Assembly: GCA_902572825.1 (NCBI GenBank)
Contig: CACGHD010000005.1
Location: 1-60,060 of the forward strand
Length of the DNA: 60,060 nucleotides
Reading direction: 5' to 3'
Source: an uncultured Prochlorococcus sp.
Lineage (GTDB): Bacteria; Cyanobacteriota; Cyanobacteriia; PCC-6307; Cyanobiaceae
Below the pieces are notes generated by a model, which made no database searches, was not told where the DNA came from, and saw only the letters and a list, made by a program, of their open reading frames with translations. Shown here in pieces: positions 50,461 through 59,800 of this stretch. Each line of letters starts with the position of its first letter. Within the stretch, counting starts at the first letter, position 1. Position numbers and translations under genes: made by a program.

Positions 50461-51219
50461 CTATTTAATATTATTTTCAATTGCATATTGCCATTCGTTA
50501 TTTTGAGATAAACTTTTCTCTCTAAGGTACTGTAATTTCCTACTATTTATTTTTATAACTATCCCATTAGTTGGATATTTCGTAAATATTTTTTTCTCTA
50601 ACCAATTTTTTTTATATATTTCGATTTCGCTTGTATGATTTGTGAAGTAACTGTCAGGGGTGCTGAAGCCACATTTTTTAAGATAGTTAAGGGTTTCGTA
50701 TTGATTAAGTCTTCCATTAAGTATTTGGAAACAGCAAAAGCGGAGACTTTCTCCAATCCCTTTCTTATCATTGAGGTATTTTCTTGTAATTCTTTGGGAA
50801 ATGCCGGCAACTTGATTTGTAGGGTATAGTTCACCTCTAATTTGAAAATCTCGTTTGATAGGAATACAATCGGGGACATTTTTAATTTGTTTAATTTTGC
50901 TTGAGACATCAAATCCTTTTTTTGTAATTGCTTTATTAAACTTGCCATCTATATACCTAATTGCAATAGCACAGCCATCAATTTTTGGTTGAATGCTTAA
51001 TCTGGTTTTTGTTAATAAACTTTCCAAAAATTCTTTATATTTTTCTTTGGCTAATTTTGGCAAAAGTTTATTATTTTTTTGATTAAAGTAATCAGGCTCT
51101 GGATCAACAGGGATAAAGAGCTTTTCAAGTTGCTTAAATGCATCATCCGAAATTAATCCTTCACCTATTCTGTATTGTTCATCTAGATACTTAACATCTC
51201 TCACTAATAAATTATTCAT
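50461..51219 (-). CDS. Very short NAD-dependent DNA ligase-like protein (adenylation domain only)
   Basis: 252 aa. An Ia-like start (KYLDEQYRIGEGLISDDAFK) is followed by nucleotidyltransferase motifs: KIDG with Lys79, RGELY (128-132), NGIVIK (218-223) and WQYAIE (243-248). The OB, zinc, HhH and BRCT parts of LigA (~670 aa) are missing. The usual TRGDGxxGED segment is replaced by TKKGFDVSSKI. Could adenylate nucleic acid or be a specialised repair enzyme; the true ligase is not in this window. Confidence 0.75.
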   Translation of the reverse strand: MNNLLVRDVKYLDEQYRIGEGLISDDAFKQLEKLFIPVDPEPDYFNQKNNKLLPKLAKEKYKEFLESLLTKTRLSIQPKIDGCAIAIRYIDGKFNKAITKKGFDVSSKIKQIKNVPDCIPIKRDFQIRGELYPTNQVAGISQRITRKYLNDKKGIGESLRFCCFQILNGRLNQYETLNYLKKCGFSTPDSYFTNHTSEIEIYKKNWLEKKIFTKYPTNGIVIKINSRKLQYLREKSLSQNNEWQYAIENNIK

Positions 51220-51496
51220 AATAATTTTGATAAATATTTAAAAATCTTTTAGAAAAAATCATTTAAATAAAGATTTGAAAATTAAAAGTTAGATTTAAAA
51301 AGTAATTGACCACTAAATATCCTCCTACACAGAGAGCGATTTAAGAGTATAAAATGGACTGATAAAGCGTTTAAATTAAATACTTCAACCAAACATATTT
51401 ACTTAAAAGTGAAATAGAAAATTTTAAGAATTAATTTGAAGGCAAATTTTTGAAATTTCTATCAATACAAAAAAAATTTTTTAAAGTTATGAGAAA

Positions 51497-52636
51497 ATGT
51501 CATTTTTATTAAAAGCTCAAAACACCTGGGAAAATTTTGCGAAATACAAAATCAATGATTATGCAAAATTAAGAAATTTTGATTTTGGGCCAAATAACGA
51601 AAGTTCAGTTTCAAAATTATCGCCTTTCATTACACATAGAATATTATCGGAATATGATCTGATCCATGATATTAAAAGTAAGTACAAAATCAAAAATTCA
51701 ACTAAATTTGTTGAAGAAATATTTTGGAGAGTTTACTGGAAAGGGTGGATGGAAAATAGACCAAAAGTTTGGAGAAATTTTATTTCAGAAAACAATCTCG
51801 ATTTTGATTATGAGCTATATGAAAGTGCAATTAATGGCAATACAGAATTAGATTTTTTTAATTCTTGGGTCCATGAATTAAAGCAGTACAACTATTTGCA
51901 TAACCATACAAGAATGTGGTTTGCGAGTACTTGGATATTTAATTTAGGCCTCCCATGGCAATTGGGAGCAAAGTTTTTCTTTAAATATCTTTTTGATGGA
52001 GATGCTTCATCTAATCTCCTTAGCTGGAGATGGGTCGGAGGATTGCAAACGAAGGGAAAACAATATCTTTTTTCATCATCAAACCTCAGAAAGTTTTCAA
52101 ATAATAGATTTAGAGTAGAAAAAATAAGGAATCAACAAATTTTTCTTGAAGAATCTAATCAAATACCATTTGAAGATGAGATTTATAAAAATGATATGGA
52201 TCCTAAATCAGATAATCTTATTATGTTTGAAAATGATCTGCACCTTGCAACCTTTAAAAATTTACTTCCAAGCTATAAAAAAGTATTTATTATCCTTTTA
52301 AAAAATGAACAAAGACAAATCAAATTGTCTGAATCTGTTTTGAAATTTAAACAAGATTTGGTCTCTGAATTTGTAGCGCAATTTGATAATGTTGAACAGA
52401 TTGAGCCTTATTCATTGGAAAATACTTTTAAAAATACTAACGAAATAGACATTATTTATCCTGGAGTGGGAGAAAATTATGATTTCATAACTGAGTTTAA
52501 AAATTTACACCATAAAAAAATTTTTAATCTTGTGAGGGATGAAGATTTATTTGCTTGGAAATTTGCTAAAAGAGGGTTCTTTAAATTTAAAGAAAATATT
52601 CCAAAAATAAATCAGAGAATATTAGAAAATTTTTGA
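51497..52636 (+). CDS. Photolyase/cryptochrome-like flavoprotein with apparently permuted domains
   Basis: 379 aa. The N-terminal ~210 residues are a photolyase FAD-binding domain: KLSPFITHRILSE (~40), EEIFWRVYWKGWM, LHNHTRMWFASTWIF (~134), FDGDASSNLLSWRWVGG (~166), then QYLFSSSNLRKFS. The C-terminal part begins LIMFENDLHLATF (~241), which resembles the start of the photolyase alpha/beta domain (WFRxDLRL). Normally that domain comes first, so the order is swapped. May repair UV photoproducts or sense light. Confidence 0.75.
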   Translation: MSFLLKAQNTWENFAKYKINDYAKLRNFDFGPNNESSVSKLSPFITHRILSEYDLIHDIKSKYKIKNSTKFVEEIFWRVYWKGWMENRPKVWRNFISENNLDFDYELYESAINGNTELDFFNSWVHELKQYNYLHNHTRMWFASTWIFNLGLPWQLGAKFFFKYLFDGDASSNLLSWRWVGGLQTKGKQYLFSSSNLRKFSNNRFRVEKIRNQQIFLEESNQIPFEDEIYKNDMDPKSDNLIMFENDLHLATFKNLLPSYKKVFIILLKNEQRQIKLSESVLKFKQDLVSEFVAQFDNVEQIEPYSLENTFKNTNEIDIIYPGVGENYDFITEFKNLHHKKIFNLVRDEDLFAWKFAKRGFFKFKENIPKINQRILENF

Positions 52637-52786
52637 AAATATAATTTTTAACTTAGTTGAATTCCTACTCAGAAAATAACCCCTTTAGTTAGTAGGTATA
52701 AATACTTATTTAGGTGTGACTTTTGCTCTTTAATCCACGATGAATACTGTGACTAGTTATTTTTACTTAAGGATAATTTTTTAATA

Positions 52787-53338
52787 GTGCTTTCAACAAT
52801 TCTTACAAAGTCGTTTAGCAAAGATACTGCTTTATTAATTCTTAGAGTCATAACTGGAACTGTTCTCATACATCACGGTTATGAGAAATTAGCAAACATA
52901 GAAAATTTCGCTGATGCTTTTGTAAGACCATTGCATCTTCCATTCCCAATATTTTTATCATACATAGCGGCATTCTCAGAAATAGGTGGTAGTTGGTTAT
53001 TAATTATCGGCTTAGCCACAAGATTCGGGGCTTTGGCAATTGTTGGAACAATTTCTGTCGCTATATATCACGCACTTGTTACTTCAGGTTTTAATATTTT
53101 CTTACTAGAGCTTTTACTTTTATATTTCGCTTCAGCAACTTCAATTGCATTAACAGGTCCTGGTAATTTCTCCTTAGATGAAGTTATTATCAGACTTTTG
53201 AAATCAGAAGATGAGGATGAAATTATACCTTCAACAAAATCAAAAATTTCCAAGCAAGTTGAAGTTAAAGAAGAAACAAGTAAAAGTGGCTTATTTCAAT
53301 TTTTGCAAGCGAACATACTTTCAGATACTTCAAGCTAA
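52787..53338 (+). CDS. DoxX-family membrane protein
   Basis: 183 aa: RVITGTVLIHHGYEKLANIE, FLSYIAAFSEIGGSWLLIIG, LATRFGALAIVGTISVAIY and a Ser/Lys/Glu-rich C-terminal tail not seen in small DoxX proteins. Four membrane helices, start GTG (52787). Role probably oxidative-stress or respiration related, as for the family. Confidence 0.85.
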   Translation: MLSTILTKSFSKDTALLILRVITGTVLIHHGYEKLANIENFADAFVRPLHLPFPIFLSYIAAFSEIGGSWLLIIGLATRFGALAIVGTISVAIYHALVTSGFNIFLLELLLLYFASATSIALTGPGNFSLDEVIIRLLKSEDEDEIIPSTKSKISKQVEVKEETSKSGLFQFLQANILSDTSS

Positions 53339-53503
53339 TTTCTTAGGATAAAGGTTATTGATTAGTTCTAACCTTTTTCGATAAGTGTTTCTCTTCTCAA
53401 GTTTTATCTTAATTGTTGCTTCAGAAAGACTTATAAATAGCCCTATAGCTGTTACCCAAGATAAAAAAATTAAAGGGTTTTCTGGAATTTCTGAGAAATT
53501 CAT
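53330..53503 (-). CDS. 57-aa membrane microprotein
   Basis: MNFSEIPENPLIFLSWVTAI, GLFISLSEATI and a basic tail (KLEKRNTYRKRLELINN). Its 3' end overlaps the convergent DoxX gene by 9 nt. The ELINNLYPKK end is like the SLYPTNKK end of 42555-42791 but otherwise unrelated. Confidence 0.5.
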   Translation of the reverse strand: MNFSEIPENPLIFLSWVTAIGLFISLSEATIKIKLEKRNTYRKRLELINNLYPKKLA

Positions 53504-53577
53504 ATGAATAATACTTCTTTTTTAAAGCTGACTGATCACTATATGTTTTTCAACCTAAATATACAATTTAGAAATAT

Positions 53578-54129
53578 TTAAGGATTAATTTCAACTTTTT
53601 CCCATTTCTTAATCTTTTCCCAAAGATATCGTTTATGAACAGGCTGTTCTAATTTAAGAAGATCTACTGAATCGATTTCAAAATTTAGAACTACAAAATT
53701 TTCTGACTTGGGTAGATTCGATAATATTTCATAAGTAGATAGGACTTTTGGGTTTATTTTCTCTCCAGGAGATCCCCAATACCAAGAAGATTTTGATTTT
53801 TCTGATAATAAATCCCAATAATTTTTGTTATCACTTAATTCATGTATTTTTCCTTTGAATCTATATTGTGATTTGGTTTTTAAAAAGAACCATAATATTT
53901 CTGCATTAGGGTTAAATTTTAAATGCCCAATTTTTTCACTTCTTCTATCTGTAAAAATAATCATTGAACTATCTTTATGCCATCCTCTGAAAACAACTGT
54001 TCTTAATCTTGGCTCATTTTCTTCGCTGACTGTTGCAAGCTGTATCCATTTATTAGAGGGTGATTTGCCCTCTTTTTTTCTAGAAGATTTTAAATCTTGC
54101 CTCCAACTAGGTAAGTTGTTATCAGGCAT
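53578..54129 (-). CDS. Pyridoxamine 5'-phosphate oxidase-family FMN protein
   Basis: 183 aa: PSWRQDLKSSRKKEGKSP, WIQLATVSEENEPRLRTVVF, FRGWHKDSSMIIFTDRRSEK, then AEILWFFLKTKSQYRFKGKI. Alr4036-like Pyridox_ox_2 family, probably FMN-binding. Not PdxH itself. The start overlaps the upstream gene by 8 nt. Confidence 0.85.
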   Translation of the reverse strand: MPDNNLPSWRQDLKSSRKKEGKSPSNKWIQLATVSEENEPRLRTVVFRGWHKDSSMIIFTDRRSEKIGHLKFNPNAEILWFFLKTKSQYRFKGKIHELSDNKNYWDLLSEKSKSSWYWGSPGEKINPKVLSTYEILSNLPKSENFVVLNFEIDSVDLLKLEQPVHKRYLWEKIKKWEKVEINP

Positions 54130-54739
54130 TTAATTTAGGCAATATAAGACCACTTTTCTTTTTGTATTCTTCGAATGAATCATATTTTGAGAGCGATTTA
54201 TCTTTTTTTATCATTCTTGGTAGAAAAACTATAGAGAAAAATATTCCAAGAATTACTAATGGTATGAAACTCATTGAAAGTATGGCGAATGATAGATAAA
54301 TTAGTATTTCTCCTAGATAATTTGTATTCCTTATATTTTTGAAAAATCCTTCTTTAATTAGATCTTTTTTAAATTTAAGAGAAAAATATTTTTGGGCATC
54401 ACTAGCAAAGTGTAGAAACACACCAATTATATTTATAGATACAGATGCAGCTATTACGATATTTGGAACAGATTTCTGAGATGAGATAAGAATGTAGGGA
54501 GCTACCCAGTAACTCCCAAGGAAAAAGAAACCAGTAACTGAAGTTATAAAATTGATTTTTTCTTTAAAATAAGGGTCTGGGAATATCTTTTCTTTTAGAA
54601 GCCAAAGTAATCCATAAGTACCATGCAGAGCTAAATAAACGTAGGGAGCGATCGTAAAATTATCAAAAAAAATCATAAGGCCTACTACTACAAATGCAGT
54701 GAGCCCCTTATGTAGATTAATTATTTGATTAAGTTTCAT
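54122..54739 (-). CDS. Isoprenylcysteine-methyltransferase/steroid-reductase-like membrane protein
   Basis: 205 aa, five or six membrane spans. The C-terminal motif FFKNIRNTNYLGEILIYLSF and LPRMIKKDKSL..YDSFEEYKKKSG is that of the ICMT/DUF1295 superfamily, which binds SAM or NADPH. Substrate unknown; coupled to the FMN protein downstream. Confidence 0.75.
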   Translation of the reverse strand: MKLNQIINLHKGLTAFVVVGLMIFFDNFTIAPYVYLALHGTYGLLWLLKEKIFPDPYFKEKINFITSVTGFFFLGSYWVAPYILISSQKSVPNIVIAASVSINIIGVFLHFASDAQKYFSLKFKKDLIKEGFFKNIRNTNYLGEILIYLSFAILSMSFIPLVILGIFFSIVFLPRMIKKDKSLSKYDSFEEYKKKSGLILPKLNA

Positions 54740-54807
54740 CTTTTTTTAATAATCTAAAAAATGAAATTATTTTTTGTGGATATAACCTAGGTCGTAAAAA
54801 GTTTTAA

Positions 54808-54879
54808 TGGGCGATACTGGATTCGAACCAGTGGCCACTACCGTGTCGAGGTAGTGCTCTACCACTGAGCTAATCGCCC
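54808..54879 (-). tRNA. tRNA-Val (GAC)
   Basis: Minus-strand cloverleaf: acceptor GGGCGAT/ATCGCCC, D arm GCTC-AGTGGTA-GAGC, anticodon arm CTACC-TCGACAC-GGTAG with anticodon GAC, T arm ACTGG-TTCGAAT-CCAGT, discriminator A; CCA not encoded. Position 33 reads C instead of the near-universal U. Confidence 0.9.
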
Positions 54880-54928
54880 CAATTGAGGAATTTTTAATCC
54901 CCCTTATAAGAAAATAGCAGGTTGCGTT

Positions 54929-55720
54929 TCATTTTCTAAGTAATTTAACTTTCCATCGTTCTCTTTTAGTTATTTCTAAATTTAGAATTTCGATAAATCC
55001 TTTATTTTCAAGTTCTAGTTTGTCGCCAATTTTTAGATTAATTGTTGGCTTATTAACTTTATTTCCATTTAATCTGAGCATTCCATTTTCTATCCTTTCG
55101 ATGATTTTGGTTCGTGATACCCTAAAGCCAGCTGATGCTATAGCATCTAATCTTGTTGAAGCTTCTACTGTATTGACAAGTTTTTTTGATCTTATAGGAG
55201 GTATTTGTAATTCCTCTATACCTACTACATTAACTTTTACTTTTACGTCTCTTAAATAAAAAATCTTTTCATTTAGATGCTTAATATCTGAATTATCAAT
55301 TATCCCTTGTGCTCCCCTATCGCCAATAGTCCATATATCTCCAACTTTTCTTTCATTAAACCCATTTTCAATTAAGAGGGATCTAAAGTCGTCTTGTGTA
55401 GCATTATCAAATAAAAAATTTCCAATAATTTTTATTCCTTGAGCTGGAAAATTACTTTTTAGCGCATCCTCTTCAGGAATATTATCTCCTCTAAAGCAAG
55501 CTATCCTAGATCTTTGAGAAGAGGAGAATCCTCCATAAATAAAAAATTTGAAATCATTTAAATTTTCAAAATCTTTTAAAATCTCTTCGCAAACATAAGT
55601 TGAATTAAACCCAGTCCAATAAGTTTCCCAGTGCTTGTAAGCTAAGTTAGAAATATTTATTAATTCCTCAGTTTCTTTTTTGTAGTTTGAATTTAATAAG
55701 ATCTCTTTTAGGTCAATCAT
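54929..55720 (-). CDS. Photosystem II S4-domain protein
   Basis: 263 aa YlmH-like protein: helical N-terminus, middle domain with FFIYGGFSSSQRSRIACFRG, and an S4 RNA-binding domain at ~180-245 (STRLDAIASAGFRVSRTKII, NGMLRLNGNKVNKP). Widespread in oxygenic phototrophs and named for photosystem II assembly. Its start abuts the stop of the upstream gene. Confidence 0.88.
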   Translation of the reverse strand: MIDLKEILLNSNYKKETEELINISNLAYKHWETYWTGFNSTYVCEEILKDFENLNDFKFFIYGGFSSSQRSRIACFRGDNIPEEDALKSNFPAQGIKIIGNFLFDNATQDDFRSLLIENGFNERKVGDIWTIGDRGAQGIIDNSDIKHLNEKIFYLRDVKVKVNVVGIEELQIPPIRSKKLVNTVEASTRLDAIASAGFRVSRTKIIERIENGMLRLNGNKVNKPTINLKIGDKLELENKGFIEILNLEITKRERWKVKLLRK

Positions 55721-56287
55721 TTAGCCTTCTAAAAAAATTATATCTTTTGCTTCTGATTGTTTTATCAAAGCCCATGGTAATTCAGCTCCAATTTGATTTT
55801 CAAGTAGAACAAGCCATTTACCCTCTTTATTAAAATTAGTGATCGATCTTAACTCTCTATTTCTATTAATGTTGATACTTGCAGAAGAAACAATGCTTCC
55901 TAAATATCCTGAACCCATTCCCAAAAGACCTCCAATTAATGATTCCCCGATGTTATTTAAACCAAGAAATCTGAAGGTAGATAAATTAGTCATATTAGAA
56001 AAAGCTATTCCAGCTATAAACCCAAATGGCATTAGCCATCTACTCATATCTTGTTGTCTAATCTTTCTATCAAGTTTAGGATTTAAGATTCTTATATCTT
56101 CAAAATTTTGAGATCTGAATAAGATATTTGCTTTCGCATTCAGTAATTCTGTTTCGTCTGATGATATTTTCTCACTTATTGGTGGGATCAAAATAGCTTC
56201 AGAGAGCATTACTGATTTTTCTTTAAACACTTCAAATAGTTGGATACATTTATCAATGTCTTCAAATATCACGATACTTTTAGTCAA
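55721..56287 (-). CDS. Hypothetical cyanobacterial protein with central membrane segments
   Basis: 188 aa: a soluble N-terminal half, then MSRWLMPFGFIAGIAFSNMT and a Gly-rich segment (IGESLIGGLLGMGSGYLGSI), then a short globular end. Immediately upstream of the PSII S4 gene and probably cotranscribed, hinting at thylakoid assembly; family conserved in cyanobacteria by appearance. Confidence 0.7.
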   Translation of the reverse strand: MTKSIVIFEDIDKCIQLFEVFKEKSVMLSEAILIPPISEKISSDETELLNAKANILFRSQNFEDIRILNPKLDRKIRQQDMSRWLMPFGFIAGIAFSNMTNLSTFRFLGLNNIGESLIGGLLGMGSGYLGSIVSSASININRNRELRSITNFNKEGKWLVLLENQIGAELPWALIKQSEAKDIIFLEG

Positions 56288-56386
56288 ATTTCAATCCTCA
56301 AATGTTTGTGTGTTATTCAAATTAATAAAATAAGATAAATACACTATAGATTAAGTTAAAGTAAAAGATTAAAGAACCAATCTTAA

Positions 56387-57973
56387 ATGACAAAAGTTCT
56401 CATTACAGATCAAATTGATCAAACAGGAATCGATATTCTTTCACAAGTTGCACAGGTTGATCAGAAAATAGGAATCTCAGACTCTGAGCTAGCTTCCATT
56501 ATTCAAGATTATGATGCTTTAATGATTCGCTCTGGCACTCAAGTTACTGAAGAAATTATTAACTCTTCAAGTAAACTGAGAATTATTGGAAGAGCGGGAG
56601 TCGGAGTAGATAATGTCGATGTTAAAGCTGCTACGCAAAAAGGAGTTCTTGTTGTTAATTCTCCAGGAGGTAACACAATAGCCGCTGCTGAACATACTAT
56701 AGCTATGATGTTGGCTTTATCTAGACATATTCCAATTGCTAATAATAGTACATTGTCAGGTAAGTGGGAGAGAAAGAAATTTGTTGGGAATGAGCTTTAT
56801 AAGAAAAAATTAGGTGTAGTAGGTTTAGGGAAAATTGGTGCTCATGTAGCGAAAGTTGCTAATGCATTAGGAATGGAAGTTTACGGATATGATCCCTTTG
56901 TTTCAACTGAAAGGGCTCAACAAATACAAGTTAAACTATCTGAACTAGAGGATTTATTCAAACAATCTGATTATGTAACTTTGCATTTGCCTCGCACACC
57001 AGAGACAGAGAATTTAGTAAATATAGATGTCCTTAAAAGTATGAAAAGTAGCGCAAAATTGATTAATTGTGCTCGCGGAGGCTTAATTGATGAAGAGGCA
57101 TTAGCACAAGCTTTAAATCAATCATTGATTGCAGGTGCTGCGATAGATGTCTTTTCTAAAGAACCTTTGGAATCTAATTCACCACTTTTAAAGGTTGAAA
57201 AGAATCTTATACTTACCCCACATTTAGGAGCATCTACACGGGAAGCACAAGAAAATGTAGCTGTTGATGTTGCAGAACAAATAAGAGATGTTTTGCTTGG
57301 TTTATCTGCTAGAACTGCAGTAAATATTCCAGGTTTGAGCCCTGATATTATGGATAGTCTAAAACCTCATTTGCAGTTGGCTGAAACAATGGGTCTGCTT
57401 ATAAGCCAGCTTTCAGGTGGGCAGATACAGAAGCTAGAAGTAAAGCTTCAAGGTGAATTTGTTCAACATCCTTCTCAGCCATTAATAATAGCTAGTCTAA
57501 AAGGTCTCCTAAGTAAAGCTTTGGGAGATAGGATTAATTATGTGAATGCTTCGCTAGAAGCAGATTCAAGGGGTATTTCAGTAGTGGAGAATAAAGATGA
57601 AGCTAGACCAGAATTTGCTAGTGGGTCGCTTCAGTTAACCACTTATGGAGATAATGGCGACCATAGCGTAGCAGGAAGCATTTTTGCTGATGGGGAATTA
57701 AGAATTATTAGTATTGATCAATATCCTGTTAATGTATCGCCAAGTAGATACATGCTTGTTACTAGGCATAGGGATATGCCTGGTATTATTGGCAAGCTTG
57801 GTTCTTTATTAGGTAGCAACAATGTAAATATTGCCTCGATGCAAGTTGGGCGCAAAATTGTTAGAGGAGAAGCTGTTATGGTTCTAAGTATTGATGATCC
57901 AATTCCTAATAAGTTACTTGACACCATTATTGAAGTAGAGGGAATTACCAACGCTAATCCAGTTACTCTATAA
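56387..57973 (+). CDS. serA: D-3-phosphoglycerate dehydrogenase
   Basis: 528 aa long-form enzyme, first step of serine synthesis. NAD-binding LGVVGLGKIGAHVAKVA, signature LHLPRTPETENLVN and NCARGGLIDEEALAQAL, catalytic HLGAST; intervening ASB domain (~315-450) and a C-terminal ACT domain (MLVTRHRDMPGIIGKLGSLL). Full family length. prmA follows 18 nt later. Confidence 0.96.
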   Translation: MTKVLITDQIDQTGIDILSQVAQVDQKIGISDSELASIIQDYDALMIRSGTQVTEEIINSSSKLRIIGRAGVGVDNVDVKAATQKGVLVVNSPGGNTIAAAEHTIAMMLALSRHIPIANNSTLSGKWERKKFVGNELYKKKLGVVGLGKIGAHVAKVANALGMEVYGYDPFVSTERAQQIQVKLSELEDLFKQSDYVTLHLPRTPETENLVNIDVLKSMKSSAKLINCARGGLIDEEALAQALNQSLIAGAAIDVFSKEPLESNSPLLKVEKNLILTPHLGASTREAQENVAVDVAEQIRDVLLGLSARTAVNIPGLSPDIMDSLKPHLQLAETMGLLISQLSGGQIQKLEVKLQGEFVQHPSQPLIIASLKGLLSKALGDRINYVNASLEADSRGISVVENKDEARPEFASGSLQLTTYGDNGDHSVAGSIFADGELRIISIDQYPVNVSPSRYMLVTRHRDMPGIIGKLGSLLGSNNVNIASMQVGRKIVRGEAVMVLSIDDPIPNKLLDTIIEVEGITNANPVTL

Positions 57974-57991
57974 AGAGGCCAGCTCTATATA

Positions 57992-58903
57992 ATGGCAATT
58001 AAAGATTGGTATAAAATAACTTTTCTGATAGAAAGTGATTCAGAAGAAATTATTATTTGGAAATTAAATGAGCTGGGAATATATAGCTTTTCATTTGAAT
58101 ATTTAATTAAAAATGAAAATAAAAAAGAAGTGAATATATGGCTTCCAGTCGATGATTGGGGCGAGAGTTCTAGGTATGATTTTGAAAAAATAATTAACAA
58201 ACTTCTAAACATTAATGCCCCTAAGAATCAATTTTTTGATTGGGATATTATTAAAGAGGAGGATTGGTTGACGAGCTGGAAGAAATATTGGGCGCCTGAA
58301 TTAGTAGGAAATCATTTTTTAATATTGCCTTGTTGGATGAATCTAAATGAAAAATTTAAAGATAAGCAAATTATAAAAATTGATCCTGGAGCAGCCTTTG
58401 GTACAGGAAGTCACCCTTCGACTTATCTTTGTTTGGAAAAAATGGAGAATATTTTATTTTCTGATAAAAAGGTATTAGATATTGGGAGTGGTAGCGGAAT
58501 TTTGAGTGTAGCTGCAAGATTACTCGGCGCCAAAGAAGTTTGCGCGGTGGATAATGATTATTTAGCTATAAATTCAACTAAATCTAATTTCCAACTAAAT
58601 TTTGGCAATTTAAACAGCTTAAATACATATTTGGGATCTTTTAATGACGTTATTTTAAAAAATCAACTCCAACAATTTGATTTTGTTTTATGTAATATTC
58701 TTGCTGAAGTAATAAAAGGAATGATTCCAAATATTTATAAGTGCTTGAGAAACAATGGGGAAGTCATCTTTAGTGGAATTCTTAATTCACAAAAGGATGA
58801 AATAATAAAAATATTAATTCAGAATGACTTGAAATTATTGGATGTATCAACTAAAAAAGATTGGGCATGCATTTCTGCGCAAAAAGCCAGCAATCCAACC
58901 TAA
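57992..58903 (+). CDS. prmA: Ribosomal protein L11 methyltransferase
   Basis: 303 aa: N-terminal recognition domain, [17 protein letters not shown] motif [27 protein letters not shown], and [13 protein letters not shown] (NxL catalytic loop). Good AGAGG ribosome site after serA. Both genes are probably on one mRNA. Confidence 0.94.
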   Translation: MAIKDWYKITFLIESDSEEIIIWKLNELGIYSFSFEYLIKNENKKEVNIWLPVDDWGESSRYDFEKIINKLLNINAPKNQFFDWDIIKEEDWLTSWKKYWAPELVGNHFLILPCWMNLNEKFKDKQIIKIDPGAAFGTGSHPSTYLCLEKMENILFSDKKVLDIGSGSGILSVAARLLGAKEVCAVDNDYLAINSTKSNFQLNFGNLNSLNTYLGSFNDVILKNQLQQFDFVLCNILAEVIKGMIPNIYKCLRNNGEVIFSGILNSQKDEIIKILIQNDLKLLDVSTKKDWACISAQKASNPT

Positions 58904-59045
58904 GTATAAGTTTTTCTTATAGATACTCTTTCATACATTTTATTGTGTCATTTTTTACTTCAAAATCTCACATATCGACCTAATCGATGTTAAAAATGTA
59001 TTTGATAGGTATTAATGTATTAATTACCAACAATTTTTTATTTAA

Positions 59046-59345
59046 ATGGCTTCTTACAAAGTTACTCTCATCAGCGAAGGTGAAGGCCTCAATTCAACTA
59101 TTGAAGTACCTGATGACCAATACATCCTCGATGCGGCTGAAGAACAAGGTATCGACCTTCCTTATTCCTGCAGAGCTGGAGCATGTTCAACATGCGCTGG
59201 AAAAGTTACTTCAGGTAGTGTTGATCAGTCTGATCAAAGTTTCTTGGATGACGACCAACTAGAAGCTGGTTTTGTTCTTACTTGTGTTGCTTATCCAACA
59301 TCTGACGTAACAATTACAACTCATGCTGAGGAAGAATTGTACTAA
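59046..59345 (+). CDS. petF: [2Fe-2S] ferredoxin
   Basis: 99 aa plant-type ferredoxin; carries electrons from photosystem I to FNR, nitrite and desaturase partners. Cluster ligands Cys42, Cys47, Cys50 and Cys80 ([12 protein letters not shown] and VLTCVAYP). C-terminal [10 protein letters not shown] is typical. A terminator follows. Confidence 0.96.
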   Translation: MASYKVTLISEGEGLNSTIEVPDDQYILDAAEEQGIDLPYSCRAGACSTCAGKVTSGSVDQSDQSFLDDDQLEAGFVLTCVAYPTSDVTITTHAEEELY

Positions 59346-59390
59346 TTATAAAAATTTAACTTTTCTAAGTTGATTATTGATTATTTTTCT

Positions 59391-59418
59391 GCCACCCTCT
59401 ATGAAGGTGGCTTTTTTT
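59391..59418 (+). terminator. Terminator of petF
   Basis: GCCACC/GGTGGC stem with a 9-nt loop and seven T, 46 nt after the ferredoxin stop. Confidence 0.88.
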
Positions 59419-59422
59419 GTAA

Positions 59423-59791
59423 ATGAATAAATTTGAATTTTTCAAGACTGGCAGTGTTCAATCAAGTTATGGAGGTCAGTACAGTTATAAGGTAATTGGC
59501 CCATGTTGCAGACTTTATGATAGGGAAGAGTTACCTTGGCCCTGCTCAAGGCTTGCTTGGAGAAGTAAGGAGCCTAGCTGGAGAAGAATAGGGTCTAGGT
59601 TCGTTGCTGATATGGCTTCAAGAAAATGCCCATCTTACTCAGTTCAGATTTTGGAGCCTGGATCAAAACCTGTTGAGACAGTTATAACTTTTTTTTCAAA
59701 GAAATTTTCTTCTGATATACAAGAATGGTGGTATAGCAAAAAACCAGGCTCAAAAGAGCCTGCTAATATCTTCCCTTCTGAAATTGGTTAG
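59423..59791 (+). CDS. Hypothetical picocyanobacterial protein
   Basis: 122 aa soluble, GC-richer than neighbours: VIGPCCRLYDREELPWPCSR, SWRRIGSRFVADMASRKCPS, then FFSKKFSSDIQEWWYSKKPG. Four Cys and many Trp/Arg. No known domain; the coding quality and length suggest a real conserved gene. An internal stem CAGGCTC/GAGCCTG near its end is probably coincidental. Confidence 0.6.
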   Translation: MNKFEFFKTGSVQSSYGGQYSYKVIGPCCRLYDREELPWPCSRLAWRSKEPSWRRIGSRFVADMASRKCPSYSVQILEPGSKPVETVITFFSKKFSSDIQEWWYSKKPGSKEPANIFPSEIG

Positions 59792-59800
59792 CTTTAAATA

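Noticed and set aside
58987..59262. Frame overlapping the ferredoxin gene
   Set aside because: Out-of-frame shadow of petF.
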